Positions 1 through 8,198 of a DNA stretch of 10,379 bases are shown one piece after another (within the stretch, counting starts at the first letter, position 1; each line of letters begins with the position of its first letter). The position numbers and the translations under genes are program-made. The DNA is from Calditrichota bacterium (GTDB lineage Bacteria; Calditrichota; Calditrichia; RBG-13-44-9; J042), in assembly GCA_013150955.1 (NCBI GenBank), contig JAADJD010000040.1:1-10379 (forward strand), written 5' to 3'. The notes beneath the pieces are model-generated. The model was not told the origin of the DNA. It saw only the letters and a program-made list of their open reading frames with translations, and did no database searches.

Positions 1-891
1 GGAAAAAGCAAAATAAATGATATCTCTACCATCTGGATAAACCATTCCCCAGACATCATTTCCCCTTTCTTCCGTCCCACTCTCAACCCGCTGCCAGCTC
101 ACACCATCGTAGTGGACGATGAGGCCATTGTTACCGACACCATAAATATTATTTTCAGATGTTCCCCACAATTTTTCTATCGTTTGAAATGTGGAAACAT
201 CCCTGCGATAAACAAGCTTTGCGCTGCTACCAGCCTTCTTATCCCACAAATAAATGCTACCAGCTGCAAACCAAAATTTTTGAGTATCAAATGTTAATAT
301 CCCCCGGATTGCGTTTATTGCCCGATTGTTTTCTTTATAAATCCGCATCAACTCCCACTTCTCCCCATCCCAATGAACGGCATTATATGGCAGCCAGGGC
401 CGGGTGCTGTCTGCGTAAATCTCCCCCACCGCCCAGATGTTGTTCTCATCAATGATGGCCACATCATACAATGCCCCGCTGCCAAAGGGACTGGGGAATT
501 CAATAATCTCCCACTCAAAATCATGGCTGGTGGTGTCCATGGTGTGCACAGTGGTGCGTTGACTTTCCGCCAGTTTCTGCCCCTGCTGCCACAATTCGGC
601 CCGGTAGGTGTAGCTGTGGTTGGGCAGCAAACCGCCGTCGAAGACAACGGTGTCGCTATCGGTCACTGCCGCCTGCCATACTAAGCTATCCCCCCGCCAC
701 AGCTGCCACACCCCATACTCCGGCACCGGCTCCACCTGCAGCCGCAGCCATACCTCGGTCACAAGCACCGCCTCCGCCTCTATCTCAACCGTCAAGCCGC
801 TGCCCACAACCGGCAGACTCAGCCGCTCACAACCCCACACCAGCCAGATGAGCAACACCCCAATCAACCCCCCTTTGCCACATCCCGGCAT
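1..891 (-). CDS. Putative lipoprotein with propeller-like repeats, 3' end missing
   Basis: I read one uninterrupted frame of 297 codons from an ATG at 891 down to the window edge; the stop lies outside. GGAGG at 898-902 sits 6 bases before the ATG and supports this start. The N-terminus has a short hydrophobic stretch (residues 9-20) ending in VWGC, with Cys21 as a possible lipidation site; Trp at -2 is atypical for a lipobox, so it could also be an ordinary signal peptide or anchor. Residues about 40-115 look like a fibronectin-III-type beta sandwich (WQLWRGDSLVW, then LLPNHSYTYRAEL). From residue 125 there are diverged repeats of the form ENNIWAVG followed by a W/YDG-x-x-W strand (149-180, 203-217, 246-268), the pattern of beta-propeller proteins such as the YCF48-like group. 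Expected location is the cell envelope. The ligand and function are unknown. I am sure it is coding and less sure of the fold. Confidence 0.8.
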   Translation of the reverse strand, partial: MPGCGKGGLIGVLLIWLVWGCERLSLPVVGSGLTVEIEAEAVLVTEVWLRLQVEPVPEYGVWQLWRGDSLVWQAAVTDSDTVVFDGGLLPNHSYTYRAELWQQGQKLAESQRTTVHTMDTTSHDFEWEIIEFPSPFGSGALYDVAIIDENNIWAVGEIYADSTRPWLPYNAVHWDGEKWELMRIYKENNRAINAIRGILTFDTQKFWFAAGSIYLWDKKAGSSAKLVYRRDVSTFQTIEKLWGTSENNIYGVGNNGLIVHYDGVSWQRVESGTEERGNDVWGMVYPDGRDIIYFAFS

Positions 892-1124
892 GACTTGCCT
901 CCATGGCTGTGACCTATCATTTTACCCAATCCCCCCAGCAGTCCGGGGAGTTTGACATTCCAAATAAATGTTCCACAAAAAACGATCGATTCCACCACCG
1001 CGGACTCCATTCCAGAAGGCTTAACTTTTTCCCAAAGGAAGGCATACCTAAAATAATTTTTCTGTCAAAATATTTCAACCTAAAAATCCGGCAGGTGGGC
1101 ATTTTTACTGCGAATGAGCCGAAC
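892..1124. other. Intergenic region without recognised gene
   Basis: This stretch separates the lipoprotein gene from the repeat element. Apart from the ribosome binding site at 898-902 I see no gene or terminator. A TAAAAT hexamer on the minus strand, just upstream of the lipoprotein gene, could be a -10 element, but no matching -35 is present. A 95-codon minus-strand frame (917-1204) crosses into the repeat element and resembles no protein, so I do not call it. Confidence 0.5.
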
Positions 1125-1290
1125 TCCAAATAATGCATCAAACCACGAATCCTACGAATGAATCCTAAAAATATCAACAAAATAGCGATTAAATCCCGGA
1201 ACACACTTTTTATCCGAATATAAACAAACGGATTTTTTTATTTTTGTTCGCGTTAATTCGTGTCATTCGTAGGCTATTGCATAATATGGG
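1125..1290 (-). repeat. Inverted, diverged copy of the interspersed MITE-like element
   Basis: This is a copy of the same element found at 3349, 8774 and 10033, in the opposite orientation. The left edge reads CCAAATAATGC and the right edge reads GCATAATATGGG, which are imperfect inverted repeats. Inside, ATCAACAAAATAGCGAT matches the complement of the conserved core ATCGCTATTTTGTTGAT seen in the other copies, while the rest of the centre has diverged. Length is 166 bases. No open reading frame is conserved between copies. Confidence 0.75.
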
Positions 1291-1328
1291 TTAATTCGTG
1301 TAATTTGAAGGCTATTGCATCATCCGGG
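1291..1328 (-). repeat. Extra copy of the element's terminal arm
   Basis: A 38-base unit directly follows the complete element and repeats its last 38 bases (1253-1290). Both begin TTAATTCGTGT and end GGG, with about eight mismatches. It is an isolated arm without the central part, as also seen at 3637-3684 and 8933-8972. Confidence 0.7.
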
Positions 1329-1348
1329 TTGAACGGTGCCCCCGGCAC

Positions 1349-3106
1349 TCAAAAAGCGGACGCCTTTTCTAAAATCGCGGCTTCTGAACGGCAGGGAGTT
1401 TCCCCGGAGGGTTGCTTGCCCTTCTGCTTCCAGCAGTCGACAGCATCGGCCACGCTAAAAAAGAAGCGATCTGCACCGATTCGATTGTACAGGCCGGAAG
1501 TTTTGAGCACATCCCGAACCGGTCCTTTCACATTGGCCAGAAGCAACGCCACATTGTTTTCTTCAAACTGTCTGACAATATCAACCAGCGTTTCCAGGGC
1601 GGTGGCATCCAGATAATTCACGCTGCTGGCATCCAGAATTACCGCCCGTGGGCGCTGGGACGCATACAACAATCGCTCCAGCCGCTCCCGAAGAAAGTTG
1701 GCATTGGCAAAATAAAACGAGGCATCGATGCGGATGATCACCAGTCCCGGTTCCTGTACCGCTTCCGGGAATCGTTCCACATTGCGATAATGGGAAGTCC
1801 CCGGTAGTCGCCCCAGTATGGCGTAGTGCGGTCGGGTACTGCGTACGATGAACATGAGCAGGGAAACCCCCATCCCAATCAAGATACCCGGTTCGATGCC
1901 CAGGAATAGAGTTGCCAGAAAGGTGATGATCAGTAAGGCGGCCTCGCTGCGTTTGATTCGCCAGAGGTGAATTGGTTCCCGCAAGTCAATTAATCCAAAC
2001 ACGGCGACCATGATAATTGCCGCCAGCACGGCGCGGGGCAAGTCATGAAAAAACGGGGTAAAGAACAACAGGATCAGACCGATGCAAATAGCAGTAACGA
2101 TAGATGCCAATCCCGTCCGGGCACCGGCCTGATCATTCACTGCCGTGCGAGAGAACCCTCCGGTGACCGGGTAGGCCTGAAACAGCGATCCCACCAGATT
2201 GGCCAATCCCAGCCCCACCAATTCCTGATTGGCATCCACGGTATAGCGATACCGGGCTGCAATGGCCTTGGCCACGGATATGGACTCCATGAATCCCACA
2301 AAAGAAATGGTCAGCGCGATTGGCAACAGCTGGATAACCGCCTCCCGATTGAATCCCGGAAGAGCGGGTGCTGGAAATCCCGCCGGAATGGCCCCAACAA
2401 TCTGCACACCGGATTCGTCCAGACGGAATCCCCACACGGCCAGAGTACCCAGCAAAACCACGATCAGCGGGGCGGGAAAGGTGGGTCGTTTTCGCTTGAA
2501 AATCAGCAAAATGGCCATGCTTCCCACCCCAATGAGAACGGTCGGCCAGTGGACATCGCCGATTTGCACCAGTGCCTGTCCAATGATGCGGTGAATGTGA
2601 TGGCTGCGCTCGATGGGTATCCCCAGAATGTGCTTCAGCTGGCTAAACCCGATGATTAACGCGGCTGCGGAGGTAAATCCACTGATCACCGGATGGGACA
2701 AGAAATTCACCAGAAAGCCCACCCGGAAAACGCCCATGAACAGTTGAATGGCCCCCACCATACCGGACAGTAAAATGGCCCGTTGAATGTACGCGGACGA
2801 GCCCGGTTCTGCCAGCGGTTCAATTCCCGAAGCGACCAGCAGGGACACCATGGCCACGGGGCCAACCGCCAGCTGCCGCGAGGAACCCATCAGCGCGTAA
2901 ACAATCAATGGGACCACTGAGGCGTACAGGCCCATGATGGGCGGCAGACCGGCCAGCATGGCATAAGCCATTCCCTGGGGAATCAACATCACCGCAACGG
3001 TGAGACCCGCCTGCAAATCTCCGGGTAAATCCTCCCGTCGATACCGCAATAACCAGCGTAAAAACGGCATATATTGAGTTAACGGAATTTTCATCCAGAC
3101 CCTCAC
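1349..3106 (-). CDS. SulP family anion transporter with C-terminal STAS domain
   Basis: This inner-membrane permease has the full SulP architecture: a multi-span transport domain (residues about 28-425) followed by a cytoplasmic STAS domain (about 440-560). Family landmarks visible are LIPQGMAYAMLAGLPP (41-56), GLYASVVP (59-66) and YPVTGGFSRTAVNDQAG (312-328). The STAS loop reads YLDATALETL (498-507), where SpoIIAA-like proteins carry the regulatory serine; a threonine is at the equivalent place. SulP members move sulfate, bicarbonate or other anions by sodium or proton coupling. The sequence resembles the sulfate-permease branch but does not settle the substrate, and no sulfur-assimilation or carbonic anhydrase gene is adjacent. 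The start is ambiguous: GTG at 3106 (585 aa) has GAGG 5 bases upstream, and ATG at 3094 (581 aa) has GAGGG 5 bases upstream. I favour the ATG. It appears to be transcribed alone. Confidence 0.92.
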   Translation of the reverse strand: MRVWMKIPLTQYMPFLRWLLRYRREDLPGDLQAGLTVAVMLIPQGMAYAMLAGLPPIMGLYASVVPLIVYALMGSSRQLAVGPVAMVSLLVASGIEPLAEPGSSAYIQRAILLSGMVGAIQLFMGVFRVGFLVNFLSHPVISGFTSAAALIIGFSQLKHILGIPIERSHHIHRIIGQALVQIGDVHWPTVLIGVGSMAILLIFKRKRPTFPAPLIVVLLGTLAVWGFRLDESGVQIVGAIPAGFPAPALPGFNREAVIQLLPIALTISFVGFMESISVAKAIAARYRYTVDANQELVGLGLANLVGSLFQAYPVTGGFSRTAVNDQAGARTGLASIVTAICIGLILLFFTPFFHDLPRAVLAAIIMVAVFGLIDLREPIHLWRIKRSEAALLIITFLATLFLGIEPGILIGMGVSLLMFIVRSTRPHYAILGRLPGTSHYRNVERFPEAVQEPGLVIIRIDASFYFANANFLRERLERLLYASQRPRAVILDASSVNYLDATALETLVDIVRQFEENNVALLLANVKGPVRDVLKTSGLYNRIGADRFFFSVADAVDCWKQKGKQPSGETPCRSEAAILEKASAF

Positions 3107-3348
3107 GGTTTCCTCTTACTCCAGCAAATCCATGAATCATTCAAGAATTTTGTGACTGCTCCCCGTACCCCGCTCGCCTTCTTCCAATTTTAGAACTGTT
3201 TTTACTGACCTCATCCACACCGGGATACGAGGTCCCCACAACGGCGCCAGGGTATAATAATTGAAATTCACGAATGGGTGCAGAGTTACAAACATTCTTC
3301 ATTTTCCGGGAATGGTTGTTGCAGACTTTGCACTCCATCAGGGATGAA
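3107..3348. other. Upstream region of the SulP gene
   Basis: Noncoding stretch between the SulP gene and the repeat array. It should hold the SulP promoter, since the gap to the operon further right is over 600 bases, but I find no convincing -35/-10 pair. A minus-strand TATTAT near 3255-3265 is the best -10-like string. A 76-codon frame crossing 3141-3371 begins inside the repeat element and has no recognisable protein features, so I treat it as chance. Confidence 0.4.
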
Positions 3349-3514
3349 CCCAGATTATGCATTATAACCACGAATTACACGAATTAACACCAATAAAAAT
3401 AATAGAATGCACTTGATTCTATCTGGATGAAAATGTTTTCTTGGATATATTCGCTATTTTGTTGATTTTATTCGAATTCATTCGCGTGATTCGCGGTTTA
3501 ACGCATTATTTGGG
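3349..3514 (+). repeat. Interspersed MITE-like element, complete copy
   Basis: This is the best-defined copy (166 bases). The left end is CCCAGATTATGCATTA and the right end is the imperfect complement, GCATTATTTGGG. The arms of about 42 bases continue as ACGAATTACACGAATTAACA on the left and matching ATTCGCGTGATTCGCGGTTT on the right. The centre holds TGGATGAAAATGTTTTC and ATTCGCTATTTTGTTGAT, shared almost unchanged with copies at 3515, 8774 and 10033. The terminal inverted repeats, size and lack of coding capacity fit a non-autonomous MITE-type element or a transcribed repetitive hairpin. Confidence 0.85.
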
Positions 3515-3636
3515 ATAAAAATAATAGAATGCACTTGACTCTATCTGGATGAAAATGTTTTCCTGGATATATTCGCTATTTTGTTGATTTTATTCGAATT
3601 GATTCGCGTGATTCGCGGTTTATTGCATAATTTGGG
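3515..3636 (+). repeat. Tandem partial copy of the element, left arm missing
   Basis: This 122-base unit repeats positions 3393-3514 nearly exactly (for example ATAAAAATAATAGAATGC at both starts) and follows it head to tail. It lacks the left inverted-repeat arm, so it is a tandem duplication of the inner and right part of the element, not a separate insertion. Confidence 0.85.
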
Positions 3637-3684
3637 ATGATTCGAATTCATTCGCGTGATTCGTGGTTTAAGGCTTTATTAGGG
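3637..3684 (+). repeat. Third tandem unit: right arm only
   Basis: Only the right arm is present: TTCGAATTCATTCGCGTGAT at 3641, then TTCGTGGTTT, ending in AGGG. With the two preceding units it forms a shrinking tandem array of 166, 122 and about 48 bases, each unit keeping the right end. Confidence 0.75.
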
Positions 3685-3735
3685 TTAAACGCTGGCAGGT
3701 TCGGTGAAACCAATGTTAATTGTTCCGGAAAAGAC

Positions 3736-5016
3736 TTACCTTTCTGTGGAAGGTTTGTCTGTGGTCATCCCCTGCCGGTCCAGTTTCCGCTGTAGACGCT
3801 TCCGCCGATGCTCTAAGGCCTCCCGAAAGCGCCCCCTGCCATCGACCCGTTCCAGCTGTTCCAGCATTCGCAGATGGTTTAATCCGCGCTCCACAATCTG
3901 CAATGCCAGATGGAAGTCCTTTTCCTGATGTTCATAGAATTTGGCCAATTCTTCAATAATCCGGGGATGCATGATATTTTGATCCAGCAATTGCCACAGA
4001 AAGCGGGTGGCCTCCTGTCGCTTCCCCTGTCGCTTCAGGATCATGGCCAGCTGAAAAAAAGTTTGCAGATTGAATTGCGGGGAAAACGAGCCGGCCTGGT
4101 GGATCAGATGCTCCAGCAGTGGCAGTGCCAGTTCGTCCCAGCGCCGCTTGAAATAAAAATCCGCCAGCGCCGCCATTTCTTCAGGCGAGTTTAAATAGAG
4201 CAACGGCTCTTCTGCAACCGCCGCCAGATAAACACCCAGCAATACCATATTCACAATATCGTGGAAATTATGCTCCAGCACATCCTGCAGTAGCCAGACA
4301 TCGCGTCTACGGATGAAATCAAAGTAAATCTGGGGGATCAGCTCGCCCGGAATGTCTCCCACCCGATCCACCCGCAGCACATCCTTTTCCAGCTGCTGCA
4401 AATTGCAGGAAGGTAACAGATGACGCCAGATGCGGCGGGCGGCATGCAGTAAATCGATATGCAGTTTATTTTCCAGCACGTTGTTCATCTGGTTCAGAAC
4501 GAAGCGGTTGCTCAACAGCGGCACATCGAAGGTCTTTCCGTTAAATGAGATGGTCATCGGATAGGCATCGAACACCGTTTGCAGGTGATCCAGCATGGCC
4601 CACTCGTGACTGAAGTCCGGCAACACATACTGGCGCACCCGGATGGCATCGGTTTCGATGGTTCCAATCCCGATCAGGAAGGCAAATGTTCCGGTTCCCC
4701 CGGCAAGCCCGGTGGTCTCCAGATCGAAAAACACGGCCTGCCGCAGGGATAACGGTCGGGGCTCTGCCAGACCCACCAGCCGGCAAAATCGTTCGGTCTG
4801 AAAACCTTTTTGTTGCAGGTAGGAAAAGGCTGCATTTTCAAAAACGGGGTACAAATCTTCCTTCAGTAAAAAAAAGGATTGCTCCTTATGCAATACCCGG
4901 ATTTGAAGTTCGCGCTCCAGCTGCCTCACCCAGTCCGGCGACGCATCCGCCGGCGGTTGAGATGGCAATGCTGGTGCGGAACGATCCAGCCGTTCCAGCC
5001 GATCCCGCAACCCCAT
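3736..5016 (-). CDS. mrfB: MrfB/YprB-like DEDD exonuclease with C-terminal TPR repeats
   Basis: Homologue of Bacillus YprB (MrfB), the exonuclease partner of the MrfA helicase in UvrABC-independent repair of mitomycin lesions. The RNase H-like domain spans about residues 90-270. Exo I is FFDLETTGL with Asp98 and Glu100, exo II is SFNGKTFDVPLL with Asp164, and exo III is HNFHDIVNM with Asp253 and His249 four residues before it. All acidic metal ligands are therefore kept and a His occupies the DEDDh position. After residue 277 come helical hairpins (ADFYFKRRWDELALPLLEHL, LAMILKRQGKRQEATRFLWQ, LAKFYEHQEKDFHLALQIVE) that look like tetratricopeptide repeats, as in the Bacillus protein; total length (426) is also close to its size. 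The ATG at 5016 has AAGGGAAG about 4 bases upstream. It is the last gene of the operon, 54 bases after the glycosidase gene. I infer cytoplasmic DNA repair; nuclease specificity cannot be read from sequence. Confidence 0.88.
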   Translation of the reverse strand: MGLRDRLERLDRSAPALPSQPPADASPDWVRQLERELQIRVLHKEQSFFLLKEDLYPVFENAAFSYLQQKGFQTERFCRLVGLAEPRPLSLRQAVFFDLETTGLAGGTGTFAFLIGIGTIETDAIRVRQYVLPDFSHEWAMLDHLQTVFDAYPMTISFNGKTFDVPLLSNRFVLNQMNNVLENKLHIDLLHAARRIWRHLLPSCNLQQLEKDVLRVDRVGDIPGELIPQIYFDFIRRRDVWLLQDVLEHNFHDIVNMVLLGVYLAAVAEEPLLYLNSPEEMAALADFYFKRRWDELALPLLEHLIHQAGSFSPQFNLQTFFQLAMILKRQGKRQEATRFLWQLLDQNIMHPRIIEELAKFYEHQEKDFHLALQIVERGLNHLRMLEQLERVDGRGRFREALEHRRKRLQRKLDRQGMTTDKPSTER

Positions 5017-5070
5017 ACGCTTCCCTTTTTTGAATGGTTACTGCATTCCATTTCCCCGCCACCCGGCAGG

Positions 5071-5919
5071 TTAAGGGAATTTAACGCCAATTACAACCGG
5101 AAGGGGTAAAAATTTTTCAGAAGTGGGATTTTGCAGACGAACGGTGTCCATGCTTCCCATAAATCCCAGCGTTTCTCGTTCGCCGCGGAGATACAGGGAG
5201 GCCTCCGGGCCCCCTTCCAGATACTGGGCGGCAACCAGATCGATCGGCAGAGAAAGCAGAATCTGATTAAACGTGTACATGGGAAATGGGGTGGCACAAA
5301 AGATAAACAGCACCCGCCCCTGCCGATCCTCCCCCAGCGCAGTTACGCTCCAGGCCTCCTGATTTTTCGGCGACCAGCGATTGATGCCCGGACGCTTGAT
5401 CAACCGCAGGTTTTGAATGACGGTGTGATACTGCTGAATGACCGTATCCAGCGGGACCTCGTCCAGATCGAACAGGCGGAAAGGGGGAAGTCCCGTCCTT
5501 CGAGGGTTGAACGCGGCGGCGCTAAGATACTGCCGCACCGGTCGAGGATGGTCCACAAAATCGAAATGCTGGAGATACCCCACATGCGTGCGATGATCGG
5601 TTAAATACATGCCTGCATTGATGACAGCCGCCAGCTGGTAACGCCTGGCCCATTCCACCACGGTGAGTTTTTCGGAGTTCAGCTGCTTTATGGAGTAAAC
5701 GCCAAACTGCAGGTAATGGGGATCCAGCCGGGCCACCACGACCGTGCCTGTTCCCCATTCCGCCGGCACCGGGAAATAACCAACTTCCACCCCGCGAGCA
5801 ATTGGTTTCCACACAGAGTGGTCTGCGGTCGTGTCCGGATGAATGCCCCGGTTTGCCATTCCCGTAAACACCCCCAAAACCAGCAGACAAAAACATGTCC
5901 AGAAACGGTACATCGGCAT
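5071..5919 (-). CDS. Secreted NAGPA-type phosphodiester glycosidase family protein
   Basis: The frame extends upstream to 6039 inside the helicase gene, but I place the start at ATG 5919 (282 aa), 2 bases after the helicase stop, because the signal-like peptide MPMYRFWTCFCLLVLGVFTG begins there; ATG 5913 is an alternative. No clear Shine-Dalgarno is seen, so translation is probably coupled to the helicase. The mature part matches the domain of the N-acetylglucosamine-1-phosphodiester alpha-N-acetylglucosaminidase family: VINAGMYL (99-106), QNLRLI (169-174), EAWSVTALGEDRQGRVLFIF (188-207) and a C-terminal LEGGPEASLYL (234-244) where family members often have LDGG-x-S. Such proteins cleave sugar-phosphodiester bonds in polysaccharide or wall polymers outside the cytoplasm. 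I infer a periplasmic or surface location. Its place between two DNA-repair genes is not explained by this activity. Family call is good; substrate unknown. Confidence 0.82.
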   Translation of the reverse strand: MPMYRFWTCFCLLVLGVFTGMANRGIHPDTTADHSVWKPIARGVEVGYFPVPAEWGTGTVVVARLDPHYLQFGVYSIKQLNSEKLTVVEWARRYQLAAVINAGMYLTDHRTHVGYLQHFDFVDHPRPVRQYLSAAAFNPRRTGLPPFRLFDLDEVPLDTVIQQYHTVIQNLRLIKRPGINRWSPKNQEAWSVTALGEDRQGRVLFIFCATPFPMYTFNQILLSLPIDLVAAQYLEGGPEASLYLRGERETLGFMGSMDTVRLQNPTSEKFLPLPVVIGVKFP

Positions 5920-5921
5920 TT

Positions 5922-8198
5922 TCAGGATTTGAGCGCCTGGGTTAACCGTTCCAGTAACTGGTGACTGTGCTGTTTGGCCATTTCGCCGACTTCCAGCACC
6001 GGCCCCACACAGGAGGGACAACCGGCCTCGCAGGGGCAATTCTGGATCAGCTGAAAAGCGGCCTCCACGATGGGAAGCGGATCATTAAAAAACTTAAAAC
6101 TCAGTCCCACTCCCCCGGGGTAATTATCATACAGATAAATTGTGGGGATGTGAGAAAAAGGACTGCGCACCATGGGCAGGGCACGGATGTCGTTGGGATC
6201 GCACATCAAATAGACGGGTGACACGTTTCGGATCAGATTGGCGGCGGCCTGAAGCGCCCCGCTCAACTGGCTTTCGCTCAGGCCCATCTGGCTGCCAATA
6301 TCTTCCGGGAATTCCACCCAGGCGGCAGCAGTGGCCATCTCCATTTCCGGCAGATACACCCGGCCAGCGCCCACATTTTCGTGGGTGTGCAACTTAATCT
6401 TCTTATAACCGGTGGTCACGTTGCTTACCTGAATTTCGCCATAAACCAGATGGACGGGTCCCGCATCCTTCTCTTCATCTACCGTTAACACCTTCACATT
6501 GGTTTTGGTAATGGCATCGGTAAAATAATCCACCGCCACCTGATGCACGTAAGCCTTCTTCCGCTCCCAATCCAGTTGATCCACATGGTATTGCTGCCCC
6601 TCGTGCATGTAAATGGCCTCCTTATGTACCAGCATTGGCGCGCTGAACAAATCCACCTCCCCGATGACCCGCTCTCCCTCGGTGGTGTCCACAATCACCA
6701 CATTATCTGGAGAAGCGCTGCGCAGGCTGACTTCCTCTGCCGGGTAAATTTCACTCATCCAGAAATATTTGCCTCCCGTTTTGCGCAACACCCGCTTGTC
6801 CACCAGATAATCCAGAATTTCACGGGTTCCCACCGGACTGAAGACCTCGTTTTCCCGGAACGGAATTTCAAACGCGCCACATTTCAGGTGGCTCATTAGA
6901 ATTAACAGGTTGTCGGGATCGATAATACCCATTTCGGGGGATTTCTGGAAGAAATATTCCGGATGTTGAATAATGAACTGATCCAGTGGCGAACTGCTGG
7001 CAACCAGAATGGCCAGCGAGGTTTGATTTCGCCGCCCGGCCCGGCCTGCCTGTTGCCAGGTGCTGGAAATGGTTCCGGGATACCCGGCAAGAATGGCGGC
7101 ATCCAGCTGACCGATATCAATCCCCAGCTCCAGCGCATTGGTGCTGACCACTCCCAGAATGTGGCCGCTTTTCAGCCCCTGCTCGATCTGGCGACGCTCG
7201 TTGGGCAAATAGCCCCCGCGGTATCCCCGCACCCGGGACGGATCCAGGTGCAATCTGCGGGCATCTTCTTTTAAATAACGCGTTAAAATCTCTACGCGCA
7301 CCCGACTACGGGCAAACACAATGGTCTGCACCCCGGCATCCAGTAAAAAGCGCGCAATCCGGCGGGTCTCGTTCACCACAGAGCGACGAATACCCAGCTC
7401 CCGATTCACCACCGGGGGATTGTAAAAAACAAAATGTTTGCGACCGGACGGGGCGCCGTTTCGATCGATGACGGTGACGTCTTCTTCGATCAACCGGCTG
7501 GCCAGTTCTCCGGGATTGGCAATGGTGGCCGAACAACAGATAAATTGCGGCTGACTGCCGTAAAATCGGGCGATGCGTTTTAAACGGCGGATGAGATTGG
7601 CCAGGTGACTGCCAAACACGCCACGATAGTAATGAATTTCATCGATAACCACAAAACGCAGGTTCTCGAACAGTTTGAGCCAGATGGTATGGTGCGGCAA
7701 AATGCCCTGGTGCAGCATATCGGGATTGGTCATCACGATGTGCCCGGAGCGACGAATGGCTTTTCGTGCAGCCACCGGCGTATCGCCATCAAAGGTAAAT
7801 GTGCGAATATCGGCCTCCAGCAGGGTGATCAGCTCATGCAATTCGTTCAGTTGATCCTGGGACAACGCTTTGGTGGGAAACAGATAGAGGGCGCGCGCGT
7901 CGGGATCGTTGAGCACGGTGTTCAAGACCGGAAGATTATACCCCAGGGTCTTCCCGGAGGCGGTTGGCGTTACCAGCACCACATGGCGCCCGGAAGCAAT
8001 ATGCTGAAAGGCCTCTGCCTGATGAGAATACAACCGGTGAATGCCTTTTGCCTGCAGTGCGGCAATCAATCGGGGATGCACCGAATCCGGGAAATCGCTC
8101 CAGGAGGCTTCCCGGGGCGGGATTTCTTCCCAGTGGGTGATATGCGCTCCCAGCTGGGGATTGGTGCGCAAAAAATCGATGAATTGCTCCAGGTTCAT
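5922..8198 (-). CDS. mrfA: MrfA/YprA-like DEAD/DEAH-box helicase with C-terminal zinc motif
   Basis: A 758-residue superfamily 2 DNA helicase closely matching Bacillus YprA (MrfA, about 750 aa), an ATP-dependent helicase acting with MrfB in repair of mitomycin damage. Motifs in order: Walker A TPTASGKT (77-84), TNPDML (157-162), DEIH (186-189), SAT (223-225), VFARSRVRVEIL (294-305), STNALELGIDIG (352-363) and QQAGRAGRR (382-390). The C-terminal domain carries CPCEAGCPSC, with Cys721, 723, 727 and 730, the four-cysteine metal-binding signature of MrfA and related DUF1998 proteins. Every expected catalytic residue is present. The ATG at 8198 overlaps the stop of the upstream DUF523 gene in ATGA, which implies coupled translation; only a weak GGA precedes it. 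It is cytoplasmic. Confidence in the family is high; the mitomycin role is inferred from Bacillus. Confidence 0.94.
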   Translation of the reverse strand: MNLEQFIDFLRTNPQLGAHITHWEEIPPREASWSDFPDSVHPRLIAALQAKGIHRLYSHQAEAFQHIASGRHVVLVTPTASGKTLGYNLPVLNTVLNDPDARALYLFPTKALSQDQLNELHELITLLEADIRTFTFDGDTPVAARKAIRRSGHIVMTNPDMLHQGILPHHTIWLKLFENLRFVVIDEIHYYRGVFGSHLANLIRRLKRIARFYGSQPQFICCSATIANPGELASRLIEEDVTVIDRNGAPSGRKHFVFYNPPVVNRELGIRRSVVNETRRIARFLLDAGVQTIVFARSRVRVEILTRYLKEDARRLHLDPSRVRGYRGGYLPNERRQIEQGLKSGHILGVVSTNALELGIDIGQLDAAILAGYPGTISSTWQQAGRAGRRNQTSLAILVASSSPLDQFIIQHPEYFFQKSPEMGIIDPDNLLILMSHLKCGAFEIPFRENEVFSPVGTREILDYLVDKRVLRKTGGKYFWMSEIYPAEEVSLRSASPDNVVIVDTTEGERVIGEVDLFSAPMLVHKEAIYMHEGQQYHVDQLDWERKKAYVHQVAVDYFTDAITKTNVKVLTVDEEKDAGPVHLVYGEIQVSNVTTGYKKIKLHTHENVGAGRVYLPEMEMATAAAWVEFPEDIGSQMGLSESQLSGALQAAANLIRNVSPVYLMCDPNDIRALPMVRSPFSHIPTIYLYDNYPGGVGLSFKFFNDPLPIVEAAFQLIQNCPCEAGCPSCVGPVLEVGEMAKQHSHQLLERLTQALKS

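Noticed and set aside
917-1204. 95-codon minus-strand frame between the lipoprotein and SulP genes
   Set aside because: Its first third is translation of the repeat element, it has no ribosome binding site, and the rest has no protein-like features.
1336-1348. Hairpin GTGCC-CCC-GGCAC next to the SulP stop codon as a terminator
   Set aside because: The stem is only five pairs and no T tract follows on the minus strand.
3141-3371. 76-codon minus-strand frame upstream of SulP
   Set aside because: It starts inside the left arm of a repeat copy and shows no domain or ribosome binding site; the cysteines (CKVCNN) alone are not enough.
3349-3684. The tandem repeat array as a CRISPR
   Set aside because: Units are 48-166 bases with no spacers of uniform length and no cas genes nearby; similarity runs through whole units.
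3733-3759. Hairpin at the end of the mrfB-like gene as operon terminator
   Set aside because: It overlaps the last codons, has a mismatch in the stem and lacks a T tract.
5920-6039. Longer N-terminus for the glycosidase starting inside the helicase gene
   Set aside because: It would place 40 non-hydrophobic residues before a clear signal-like peptide and overlap the helicase's conserved cysteine region.
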